The notes under the pieces are model-generated. The model was given only the letters and a program-made list of their open reading frames with translations, was not told the origin of the DNA and did not search any database. This document shows positions 35,004-45,397 of a stretch of 64,000 bases of DNA, piece after piece. The DNA is from Dactylorhiza incarnata. Lineage: Eukaryota > Streptophyta > Magnoliopsida > Asparagales > Orchidaceae. Numbering within the stretch: position 1 is the stretch's first letter; the number at the start of each line of letters is the position of its first letter. Both the position numbers and the translations under genes were made by a program. Where the stretch lies: assembly GCA_033032865.1 (NCBI GenBank), contig JAWHQI010000028.1, positions 7,335,001-7,399,000 on the forward strand, in the 5' to 3' direction.

Positions 35004-36283
35004 TGAAAGAACTTAGGGGTTTAGATTAAATCACCTAGAGGGGGGTGAATAGGTTTTTCTTATTCTTTTTGGGCTTAGAGCTGTTAGTAGCCTAATATGC
35101 CTACACAACCAATGAACTCAAGCTCAAATAATCACAGCCACAACACAAAGGATTTTATAGTGGTTCCCTAAGTGATGGGTAGTCCACTGTCCCCCTACAC
35201 CCCTCTAACTCCAATGTTAGATAGGGATCAAGATACTCCTCCAAGTTATCTTCTCAGCTTCTAAAGCTTACACCACAAGTTCCTCAGAACTTCTCAGATC
35301 ACAGATGATCCTACCTCATGACAATAGTCCCTACAGGTCAGAGCTATCACTAGCTCCTACCTCAGGCACAGCAGCCCTACAACTCAGAGGAATCCACCTC
35401 CTACAACTCAAACCACCTCCTGGTCCTACTTCAGGCAATAGCCTTTTACAATCTTCTCAGAGCTGAATATCTCTTACAAAATAAAGATATAATAGAATAA
35501 TAACTTCTACTATTGATTCAATCAGATGAGGTATCAGTAGAGAATCTCAGCAGAAGCTGATCTTGAGATGTTCCTGGCCTGGTTGATTCAGAACAGCTCC
35601 ATTATCTTCTTCTTCAGAAGGAAGAAAGAAGACCCCTGCCTCTCTTGTTGATGAAAACTAGAATCACTAAAAGAGAGAACAACTTCTGTTCAAGGCAAGA
35701 AAGTTGTTGCAGCTTTCAGGGGTTGCAGACGGGTTTCCTTGATGGCTTGAGCAAATACAATAATCAAGAGTGTCTTCTTTGTTGCCCTAGTTTTTGCTTT
35801 TATAGTATTGTACGTCTTCAACGGCTATAAGCACGACCTCCCTTGCCCATGCTGATAAAGGCATTACTTTATCACTTCTTGCGCCTTTATCAAATTTTAG
35901 GCGGCGCCAGTCAACGGAAAATAAGCTTGATTCTGTCTCAGCGGATCCGCTGAGACGGCTCCTTGTCTCAGCAGGTTAAAAGCTGAGATAGTCTTCTTCT
36001 CAGCGGTTGGCACAAGCTGAGACAGCTACTTCTTTTCAGTGGTTCCGCTAAGATGGCTCCCATCTCAGCGGATCTGACCCTTCGTCTCAGCGGTTCAGCT
36101 GAGACAAATCTTCATCTCTTAGGAGTTGATTTCTCCTGATCGTAGGTCCTGATTGACCCTTTATCATTGAGTCACCTATGCCTTTGTATCTTACAAAGCA
36201 AAGCTTTATCAAATACATTTAGTACTTAGCATTGCATAGTGACCTCTCTTCAAATCAAGGGAATTTGAGGGCAATTCCCAACA
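35004..36283 (-). repeat. E5 3' LTR (1280 bp)
   Basis: In element sense it starts TGTTGGGAATTGCCCTC and ends GTTCTTTCA. The purine tract TAGGGGGAGAT lies right next to it at 36284-36294. It holds the CTCAGCGG array and a TATA box (CTATAAAAGC) at 35796-35805. Confidence 0.95.
35936..36103 (-). repeat. E5 LTR palindrome array, CTCAGCGG family (3' copy)
   Basis: Units of TCTCAGCGGATCCGCTGAGA type, six or so, including degenerate ones. Full units are self-complementary. The 5' LTR copy lies at 52087-52262. The TATA box is about 130 nt downstream, farther than in E1, E4, E6 and E8. Confidence 0.85.
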
Positions 36284-36718
36284 ATCTCCCCCTATTTGAA
36301 GAGGGTAAAACACCTGCCAATGCTCAGTACCTTTTTAAACAGAAATATGTCAGTTTACTGAATTTGATTCATTAAGTAAAGTTATGACATTTCATGACAC
36401 ATGTAGCTTGAGTAAATATGTGTTGATATTATCAGTTTCTTATTTACACCAAGCATCATTAGATACATATATCAACAACTCATGAATATACATCACATAT
36501 ATGTTCATTATATTATGACTCAGCATTTCTTTATTACTATATGTACTGCACAGGATATTTATAACCTACTAAGATAGAGCATAGATATTCACATGCAACA
36601 TACATACATAAGCAACAATAGACACAAAATAATTTTCAGGGAATAAAAGGTCACTTCATTCAATTGTCCAAAATAGATATACAATATCAGTCCAAATCAT
36701 ATTGTTACATCAACCATC
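36284..36718 (-). other. E5 3' non-coding region and polypurine tract
   Basis: About 435 bp from the end of ORF3 to the LTR, AT-rich and without an ORF. The last bases in element sense are TAGGGGGAGAT (36294-36284), the plus-strand primer site. Confidence 0.8.
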
Positions 36719-38658
36719 CTAAGGAGCTCCTAAGTAAGGCATTTTCTTGGATGGTCCTTGGGTTGATGAGGAGATTTCTCCTATTTCCATGGACTTCCTC
36801 TTCCTTGCTTCAGCAGCAGCCCTCATATTTTCCATCCTTTTGAAATACATGAATGGCTTTGGAAGATATCTTGGAGGTACCCTTATAGGGATTTCCCTTC
36901 TTACCAGATTTTCTTTGTGGATTCTTTCCCTTGGAGACTCCCTCTCAAGATGCTTGATCCATTCAGCAGATGAGTAGGCATGGTCAATATCCTTGAGTGG
37001 ATTGCCATGGCTAACCCCAGTGTTGACTACTATGGTATCCAGTTCCAGATTGTCTTCCTCGGCAAATGGATCATCCACCCTTTCCATCCTCTTCTGGGCC
37101 ATGTACTCTTCAGCAGTCTGAATGCCCTCTCTTCTTCCCCTCTTTGCTTCCTCCTCATCTTGAATCTATTGAGATTGATTTTGAAAATCAAAATCTTCAG
37201 TTCTGTTTGGGTTCAGCATAGGAAGATTTAAGGCAATTCAGGTTCCTTGTAGTACCTTCAGACTTGTGGCCCTTTGATCATTATTTACCATCTCAACAGC
37301 TTTTAGAAGTTTATTTCGAATTTCATTTGAGACATTGTTGACTTCTTCCACCACTTTCTTTTAGGCTGCTTCTTGGTTAGTGTTTAGCTATTTATGGGCA
37401 TTCTCCAGGTTGGTGTCCAACCTCATGTGGGCCTCCTTCAGGTTTATACTTAGCTTGGCAATTTCTTCCTCCCCCTTTTTGCTCTCTTCAAATATCTTCT
37501 TTCCAATTTCAGAGTGTTGGTCAAGTATAGATTGGGAGAGAGTTTGGAAAGTACTTTCCACATCATCCAGTACATTTTCCTTGGCCTTTTCAATGTGGGA
37601 CATGACATGGATGCTGGTTGTTTTGGTCACTTGGACCATTTTGGCCACGGCCTTCTCCCAGACATTTTCAGTCTTATAGACTTGATTTTTTACATAGGCA
37701 ATGTCCCTGGTGGAGTCCCCTTGTCTATCTGCAATTTGCTTCAGTATGGTGTGTTGGGCAGCAACAGTGCTTTTAGCCATCTCAAACCATCTGGTCATCT
37801 GCTGGAGAATATGAGCAGATGATGTTTTGACACTTTGGACCTGAGTATTCAGCTCAGTCCTTACTGCAGCCACCCTGGATTCCATTCTCTGATCACTGGC
37901 TTGGATCTACTGAGTCAATGTTGCCCTTGTAGCATTGAGCTCATCTTTGATTTGGGCAGTGGCACCATGAACTTTTTCTTCAAAGTGCTCCTTGATAGAC
38001 AATATCTGACCCTCAATTATGGATGTTATTGCGTTTAGCAGGTCAGATGTGTCCAGCACAGCTGCTGGCCATTCCTGGGCTATTTCCTTCTGCACTGCAG
38101 GTTCAGGTCTTGGCAGCTCATCAGAGGGGCGTAGAGGGTTTGGCTGTAATTCAACTTCCATGTTGTGAATTATCTTGTTTAATTCTTCCTCCCCCTCACT
38201 AGTACCCCCTTCTTTCTCTTCACAGTTTGAGCTTTGCTCCCCCTCACTTCTTGTAGAAGCATCTACTGCTCCAGACCTGGAGTCATGCTCCCCCTCACCT
38301 AGAACATCCATGTGTGGAGGACTTTGTCATGGGGAACCTGAAGAGAGAAAGATGTGTTAGTTAAATTCCTAGTCTTATCTATAGTCTGAGGAGTGTAGGT
38401 TAACTGTGATCCTTGGTTTACCAGGGATATGTGAATTCCTTGGTTCATCCTTAGTTGGTGGGACGGCTGGTTCAACATGGATTTGAGTTGACTCAGAGTG
38501 AGATTCAACTCTCACTTGGGGTACATTCTCTACATTTGTCCTGGGGACATCTTCACCTTCCACTCCTTCCATGTGCTCCTATTGATCATCATCCTTGCTG
38601 GATTTCTCGGCCCCTTCTGCCTCAGTCTTCTTAGCCTTTTTCTTCTCCTTCAGCTCAG
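36719..38658 (-). pseudogene. E5 accessory ORF3, C-terminal part
   Basis: Continuation of 44586-43867 past the nested E6. It begins Lys/Glu-rich and then becomes acidic and Ser-rich. A long helical, coiled-coil-like region follows (38311-37388), with segments such as SIIEGQILSIKEHFEEK and VESRVAAVRTELNTQVQ-like heptads. The end is basic (37102-36719), finishing KKMPYLGAP. Stops lie near 38580, 37905, 37387 and 37170. No signal peptide or membrane span is visible, which argues against a classical envelope protein. The combined length without stops is near 880 codons. I infer a structural or RNP-associated role, with little support. Confidence 0.7.
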
Positions 38659-40357
38659 TGATAATAAAAATTGGACTTCTTCTTCTAGGGTTTATGATTT
38701 ATAAAAATGCGAAGAAGTTTGATGATATTTTCCAAAACTATATTCGATGAAGGCAAGTGTACCTTATCGTATATAACATAGGATATTTTATAAAAATACC
38801 AAGGTCGTATTAAACTCGGGTTTGTCGAGTACTTCTACTTCGAGAAAGCGGACTATTATTTTATCGGAGAGAGAGCGGAAAAGAGAACTAAATTGCTACT
38901 AAATAAAAGAGAACGAAAATAAAGAAAGAAAATAAAACTTGATTAAAACTCGCTTTGAAATGAAATTAAAAGATAAATACTATCATTCAACTCTAAGCCT
39001 TGACCGTGGGGATTCCCGAAGCTCGAACATGCCTCTCTCGAGGTTAATGCCCAACTAAGCTTAGGAAAAATCAACCGGACTCTCGTCCTATAATTGATTA
39101 CCTAAGACTTGCTTTACGCTGTGAATCCCACTATAGGATTTGACTCCTATCCGGAAGATTTACGTCATCCTCTCTCGAGGGGTGCGTGCAACTCTTTTTA
39201 TTCTCGAGTGATCGATTCATACGCACGTCCTCTCGGCTAGCTAGAATACGAAAACAAATACCGAAATTCATAACCGGAATATGAACTCGATATCGTTATA
39301 TTTCGAGAATAAATCGAAGGAGAGAAGATAAAATAATAAGGAAAGAGATGATTTTGATTCAAAGCTTGCTAAAAATCAAGACTACAAAATAATTGCTAAA
39401 GGAAAAAATTAAAACAAGAAAGAGAGAGAAAGAGGAAGAAAGAGAGTTTGCGAAAATAAAAGAAAGCTTAAATTTTCATTGCCATAAAAGAAAGAGATTA
39501 CATGAAATAAAACCTACATTACATTGCTTGGAATTGAAACTAAGCTAGCTTGCATGAAATAAAATTACAAGGAATGAAAAAAAGAAATAACAAAATTACA
39601 TGAAATTAAAGCTAACCCTAAAACATGAAGAAATAAGGAAAACTGTACAAGAATAGCCCAAATGGGCAGGGGGAAGGGAATGGAATGCTGGAGGAGAACC
39701 TCTGAATTTATAGGAAAAATTTCCAGGTTACACGCCCTCGGTCACGGGCGTGACCTAGGGCGTGTAATACTTGTTCTGCACGGCTGCGACATCGGCGTGG
39801 GTCTTGCATGACTGTGTCGCGAAAAAGGACATTACACGCCCGTGTAACTTTGGTCACGGGCGTGTACCTGGGTGGCTTCATCAATGCGGCATGGGCTTGA
39901 GTGCGGCGCTGCAGCGAAAAGCGATCACGCGCGAAAAGTCACGGGCGTGACTCATGGGTCACGGGCGTGACTTGGGTCAACTCCTCGACAGCATCTCCAC
40001 GTCTCGTCGGTAGCCAGCTGGGAAGATTCTAAGATTACACGCCCTTGGTCACGGGCGTGACCTGGTGTCACGGGCGTGACCTGGGGCGTGACTTGCTGTG
40101 GACTAGTTCAATCTGCTCGGCAACACTTTTGGACTGATCTTAGTGTTACACGCCCTTGCTCACGGGCGTGACCTAGGGCGTGTACTATGGAATTTGTCCA
40201 AAAACACCAGAAAATCTGCAAAACAAAAATACAATTATATTTAGAACTAAAATTATAAAAGAAGTGATTTTTAACTAAAATATAAATAATATTTAAAAAA
40301 TTATATTAAACTTAACCTAAATACTATAATTAAAATAAGCATAAATCCTACTTATCA
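38659..40357 (-). repeat. E6 3' LTR (1699 bp)
   Basis: On the plus strand it starts TGATAATAAAAATTGGAC and ends TCCTACTTATCA. The TATA box CCTATAAATTC is at 39704-39714. Array at 39732-40190. Confidence 0.95.
39732..40190 (-). repeat. E6 LTR palindrome array, CACGGGCGTGA family (3' copy)
   Basis: Repeated ACACGCCC, GGTCACGGGCGTGACC and GGGCGTGTAA units, about ten sites in GC-rich blocks. The unit GTCACGGGCGTGAC is nearly palindromic. The array ends about 18 nt before the TATA box. The second copy is at 43241-43699. Confidence 0.85.
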
Positions 40358-42143
40358 AATACCCTCATACTTAAGCTTTTGCTATTCCAGGGCAAAAGTA
40401 TGAGAAATATTTATAAGACATTTAATAAAAATTTTAATTAAGACTAAAAATTTATTGAATCACAAGTAAGCTAAAAAGAAAATTTAAGGATCGACGAATT
40501 AAGTCCTAAATTATGAAATTAAAATAATAAGAGAAAAATATTTAGCCAAGAGTTCTCAAAAATATTAACTAGTTAACAAAATTAAGTAATAAGTAAACAA
40601 AATTAGATTTAAAATTTATAAAAACCATAACTTTGAAAAATCTAAAGGAAAAATGTAACTTACTAAGTATTGCTCTCTCCATAACATAATTTAAATCTAG
40701 ATCAAAGATATTGGGTTAGGGGGGGTTTCATAAATTTTGGCATAAGAAGAGATCTTTGAATGAAGGTGATGGATTTTCCATTTCACCAAAGTGGTTTTTT
40801 TTTTAAGTAAATATTTTTTTTTCTCTTCTAACAACAACCCAAAATGTATATAGTTTAGGAGTAATGAATTTTATCCTCTTACTCCATGCCATATAATCTT
40901 TTCAAATATTTTGGGTGCATATGTTTTAGGGACTAATGAATTTTATCCTCTTATTCCCATGACATATGATCTTTTAAAATACTTTTTTTATGCCATCAAA
41001 GGGGTAGGGTAGAGAAAAGACTTCTAGCTTATAAATTAAATTATTTTGAGAGCAAATTTTAGTACTTTAAACTTTCCTAAGATTTTAAAAGCTTGAGGTA
41101 GAAATAATTAAAATCTAAAGGTGTTTAAGCAAGATTACTAAAAATTTGTAACTATTTAAAATAAAAGAGAAGAAGTGCTAAAGAAATACCTCTAATCAAA
41201 TTAAAATCATAAAATATTTCTTAGCACTAAATCACTTAAACAAAAATTAGATTTAGCAAACCATGATAGAATAAATGATTAGCAAATAAAAAAGTATAAA
41301 TGCTTATACATAAACTCCAAATGATTTTGGAAATGACAAAAACCAAAGTAAGGGCTTATTATATTTTTGGGATTTTTTTATAAGTTTTTTGTAATAATTT
41401 TTTGGAATTTTTTTTTTTGATATTATCTTTTTTTTTGGAATTTTTAATATTATCTTTTTTTTTGGAATTTTTTAGGATAAGAAATAAATACTAAAAATGC
41501 TAAACATAAACTAAAAAAAAACTAATTTTTTTTTGTTAATTCTTGGACTTCCCGAGGTCTACCCGGTGAAGGGCTCGCAAGGTACTAGAGGCTGTGAAGG
41601 GAATTCAATCCCAAGGCGTCCTTTCCGAGAATTTAAATTTTTGATTATCTAATTTTTTTTTAATTTTTTTGGGTTTTCTAAATTTTTTTTTTTATGAAAA
41701 AGCTAATTTTTCTTTTGTAAAAGACAATAAAAAGGAAACAAACTATTTACAAAACTATGTACACAAATATTTTTGGAATTTTGTGATTTTCAAAAATTTT
41801 TTTTTTTTTTTGGAAATTTTCTACGATTTTATAATTTAAAAGAAAGAGAAATACACCCACATACTTAAAGTTCAACATTGTCCACAATGTTGAAAGCTAA
41901 GTATGGAGAATAATAAAATAGAAAATACAAGAGCATGATTATGAAAGAAAAAGAACAAGGAGAGGAAAAGAAGTACGTCCCTGATGGAGACGGACGACCA
42001 TCACGATTACCTGCAAAAATTTTCTTTCAAAACCATAAGACAAAACACAAAATTAAAACATAAAAGTTACTTATTATTATTATTATATATTTTTTTTTGA
42101 TAAAAGTAATAGTGCTTTCTCTTTTCAAAATATCGACTAAATA
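40358..42143 (-). other. E6 internal non-coding region
   Basis: AT-rich with long T runs and no ORF of useful size. A distinct GC-richer block lies at 41541-41634 and is shared with E8. The purine tract AGTATGAGGGTATT is next to the 3' LTR (40358-40371). Confidence 0.85.
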
Positions 42144-42161
42144 TCCCCGGCAACGGCGCCA
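42144..42161 (-). promoter_or_regulatory. E6 primer-binding site, tRNA-Asp
   Basis: Minus-strand TGGCGCCGTTGCCGGGGA, perfect complement to plant tRNA-Asp 3' end as I recall it, 6 nt from the LTR. Confidence 0.88.
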
Positions 42162-42167
42162 AAAACT

Positions 42168-43866
42168 TGATAATAAAAATTGGACTTCTTCTTCTAGGGT
42201 TTATGATTTATAAAAATGCGAAGAAGTTTGATGATATTTTCCAAAACTATATTCGATGAAGGCAAGTGTACCTTATCGTATATAACATAGGATATTTTAT
42301 AAAAATACCAAGGTCGTATTAAACTCGGGTTTGTCGAGTACTTCTACTTCGAGAAAGCGGACTATTATTTTATCGGAGAGAGAGCGGAAAAGAGAACTAA
42401 ATTGCTACTAAATAAAAGAGAACGAAAATAAAGAAAGAAAATAAAACTTGATTAAAACTCGCTTTGAAATGAAATTAAAAGATAAATACTATCATTCAAC
42501 TCTAAGCCTTGACCGTGGGGATTCCCGAAGCTCGAACATGCCTCTCTCGAGGTTAATGCCCAACTAAGCTTAGGAAAAATCAACCGGACTCTCGTCCTAT
42601 AATTGATTACCTAAGACTTGCTTTACGCTGTGAATCCCACTATAGGATTTGACTCCTATCCGGAAGATTTACGTCATCCTCTCTCGAGGGGTGCGTGCAA
42701 CTCTTTTTATTCTCGAGTGATCGATTCGTACGCACGTCCTCTCGGCTAGCTAGAATACGAAAACAAATACCGAAATTCATAACCGGAATATGAACTCGAT
42801 ATCGTTATATTTCGAGAATAAATCGAAGGAGAGAAGATAAAATAATAAGGAAAGAGATGATTTTGATTCAAAGCTTGCTAAAAATCAAGACTACAAAATA
42901 ATTGCTAAAGGAAAAAATTAAAACAAGAAAGAGAGAGAAAGAGGAAGAAAGAGAGTTTGCGAAAATAAAAGAAAGCTTAAATTTTCATTGCCATAAAAGA
43001 AAGAGATTACATGAAATAAAACCTACATTACATTGCTTGGAATTGAAACTAAGCTAGCTTGCATGAAATAAAATTACAAGGAATGAAAAAAAGAAATAAC
43101 AAAATTACATGAAATTAAAGCTAACCCTAAAACATGAAGAAATAAGGAAAACTGTACAAGAATAGCCCAAATGGGCAGGGGGGGGGGAATGGAATGCTGG
43201 AGGAGAACCTCTGAATTTATAGGAAAAATTTCCAGGTTACACGCCCTCGGTCACGGGCGTGACCTAGGGCGTGTAATACTTGTTCTGCACGGCTGCGACA
43301 TCGGCGTGGGTCTTGCATGACTGTGTCGCGAAAAAGGACATTACACGCCCGTGTAACTTTGGTCACGGGCGTGTACCTGGGTGGCTTCATCAATGCGGCA
43401 TGGGCTTGAGTGCGGCGCTGCAGCGAAAAGCGATCACGCGCGAAAAGTCACGGGCGTGACTCATGGGTCACGGGCGTGACTTGGGTCAACTCCTCGACAG
43501 CATCTCCACGTCTCGTCGGTAGCCAGCTGGGAAGATTCTAAGATTACACGCCCTTGGTCACGGGCGTGACCTGGTGTCACGGGCGTGACCTGGGGCGTGA
43601 CTTGCTGTGGACTAGTTCAATCTGCTCGGCAACACTTTTGGACTGATCTTAGTGTTACACGCCCTTGCTCACGGGCGTGACCTAGGGCGTGTACTATGGA
43701 ATTTGTCCAAAAACACCAGAAAATCTGCAAAACAAAAATACAATTATATTTAGAACTAAAATTATAAAAGAAGTGATTTTTAACTAAAATATAAATAATA
43801 TTTAAAAAATTATATTAAACTTAACCTAAATACTATAATTAAAATAAGCATAAATCCTACTTATCA
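42168..43866 (-). repeat. E6 5' LTR (1699 bp)
   Basis: Same length as the 3' LTR. The differences I saw are one A/G in a GATTC(A/G)TACGC context and two in a G run near 43180. TATA box at 43213-43223, array at 43241-43699. Confidence 0.95.
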
Positions 43867-44586
43867 TTCAGCCACCATAGAGGGTTGGCTCATGGGGAGG
43901 ACTCTTGTTGATCTATCCAATGTCCTTATATCCAATCTTTTCAAGTAGTGGATGTTGACACCTTTGAGGGAGGAGAAATGGCTTGGATATGCCTTCGGTA
44001 GGTAGAGAGACAGGATCCTTCCTAAGTTAGGGGCCTGCAGACATTCTTTCAGTCTTTGATAAAGAACATTCCCCCACCTTGTTCTTTTCTTCAAGATGAT
44101 TCTTGTAACCAGCGCAAACATAGGTTGAGAAATGGTGTCATGAGAGCCTGGTTTACACAGAAGAGCTTTCCCCACTATATCACAGAGCAACTTGCCCTTT
44201 TGATTGAAGAACTTCTTTTTCAGAGATGAGGTCTTGGGGTCACTGTATTCACAACAGCTCAGGGCTTGTTCCTTGTCAGTCTCTGACACCTCTTCTTCTT
44301 CCAGTCTAGGTATTTGCAGTACCTTTTCTAGCCTCCTAGGGGTCACCTTCACCCTTATCTATCCAATTTTGGAAGAAAGGCCATCCTTAGAGGATGACTG
44401 CTTGACATTGGCATAAAAGTCTAGCACTTCATTCTTGAATATCTGAGAGGGTTCAGATAGAAAAAACTCCAAACCAGCTTTAGTGACAAGGGTGATGACA
44501 CTGAGAACCTCTGGTGAGGCATAGAGAAAGCCATCCCTCACAAACTCATATCCCTCAAGCAATGCTTTGGAGCTTTTGGGAGCCAT
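43867..44586 (-). pseudogene. E5 accessory ORF3, N-terminal part
   Basis: It starts MAPKSSKALLEGYEFVRDGF. Its segments are AGLEFFLSEPSQIFKNEVLD and FYANVKQSSSKDG, then one stop (44357). Next are VTPRRLEKVLQIP, the core CDIVGKALLCKPGSHD, KECLQAPNLGRILSLYLP and LKRLDIRTLDRSTRVLP. The reading frame then runs into E6 at 43866. FYANV plus the KVL..P element and the LLCKPGS core recall the Pfam 'putative plant transposon protein' family (PF20167 from memory; not checked). The ATG is about 97 nt after a TATA-like box and a palindrome array. Product function unknown. Confidence 0.78.
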
Positions 44587-44680
44587 TGCAGTGGTGGAGG
44601 AATGCGTTGGGATGGAAGAGTAGGTGAATCGTCTCGGCGCCTAGGTTAAAGGAAAGTGCGATATTTTACTCAGTCATTAA

Positions 44681-44690
44681 GCTATTTATG
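44681..44690 (-). promoter_or_regulatory. possible internal TATA box before E5 ORF3
   Basis: CATAAATAGC on the minus strand, between the internal array and the ORF3 ATG at 44586. E7 has TATATAAATAG at the same relative place. Confidence 0.5.
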
Positions 44691-44777
44691 TGGTTTAAGA
44701 TTTAGGTAAAATGAAACATAGTAATTAGATTTGATTGCCCTTATAATTGATAGTGTAAAAGAAATTACACCATCAGG

Positions 44778-45105
44778 CTGAGTTCCTCGAACTCAAACTG
44801 GAGTTCGTCGAACTCAGACTGGAGTTCGTCGAACTCAAAGCTGAGTTCGTCGAACTCAAAGCTGAGTTCATCTGAACTACATCATAAGGCAGAGTTCGTC
44901 AAACTCAAAGCTGAGTTCATCGAACTCAAAGTAGAGTTCGTCGAACTCAAAGCTGAGTTCGTCGAACTCAAAGCTGAGTTCATCTGAACTACATCATAAG
45001 GCAGAGTTCGTCGAACTCAAAACTGAGTTCGTCGAACTCAAAGTAGAGTTCGTCAAACTCAAGCTCAACGTTCGTCGAACCCAGGTAAAAGTTCGTCAAA
45101 CTGAG
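44778..45105 (-). repeat. E5 internal palindrome array, GAGTTCGTCGAACTC family
   Basis: About a dozen copies of GAGTTCGTCGAACTC, each nearly self-complementary, joined by AAAGCT or AAAGTA linkers. Some repeat as a longer period ending CATCTGAACTACATCATAAG. The motif differs from that of the E5 LTR. Location: between RNase H and ORF3. Confidence 0.9.
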
Positions 45106-45397
45106 ATTTTTCCCAGTTGACAAATTGCAGCCTTAAGCTCAGCTGAAACAGATTGTTCTAGTTAAGCTGATCATACTACTTTAAATTCATTAGAGATAGG
45201 ATTACCTGAATGCCTGAACATGTCTTTCATAGGGTTGACATTTTAGGGAGATTATCTACCCTATCATGTGGACTATTGTTATTGTTTAAATAAAGTTGAT
45301 CAATTCAGATTTCAATTTCCATAACATTGCATATTGAGAGTATTGTACAGTTGAAAACATAAGCAATGCAATAGAGGGTATATATTTATAAGTGAAC

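Larger units (their letters stand above)
38659..43866 (-). mobile_element. E6: gene-less LTR retrotransposon (LARD-like)
   Basis: Two 1699-bp LTRs flank 1810 bp with no ORF. It carries a perfect tRNA-Asp PBS and a purine tract. The flanks CTCAG (38654-38658) and TTCAG (43867-43871) are a 5-bp duplication with one change. It inserted in E5 ORF3. LTR comparison by eye shows about three substitutions, so it is the youngest insertion here. The PBS and palindrome style suggest a gypsy helper of the Athila/Tat kind. Confidence 0.93.

Noticed and set aside
38654..43871. E6 flanks as non-matching, hence a recombinant
   Set aside because: CTCAG and TTCAG differ by one base and the E5 frame rejoins across the insertion, so ordinary insertion with a later substitution is simpler.
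36719..44586. Calling ORF3 an envelope gene
   Set aside because: No signal peptide, membrane span or fusion motif visible; position alone is not proof.
44778..45105. Regular short palindromes look like a CRISPR array
   Set aside because: Linkers are short and near-identical, there are no cas genes, and the DNA is a plant LTR element.
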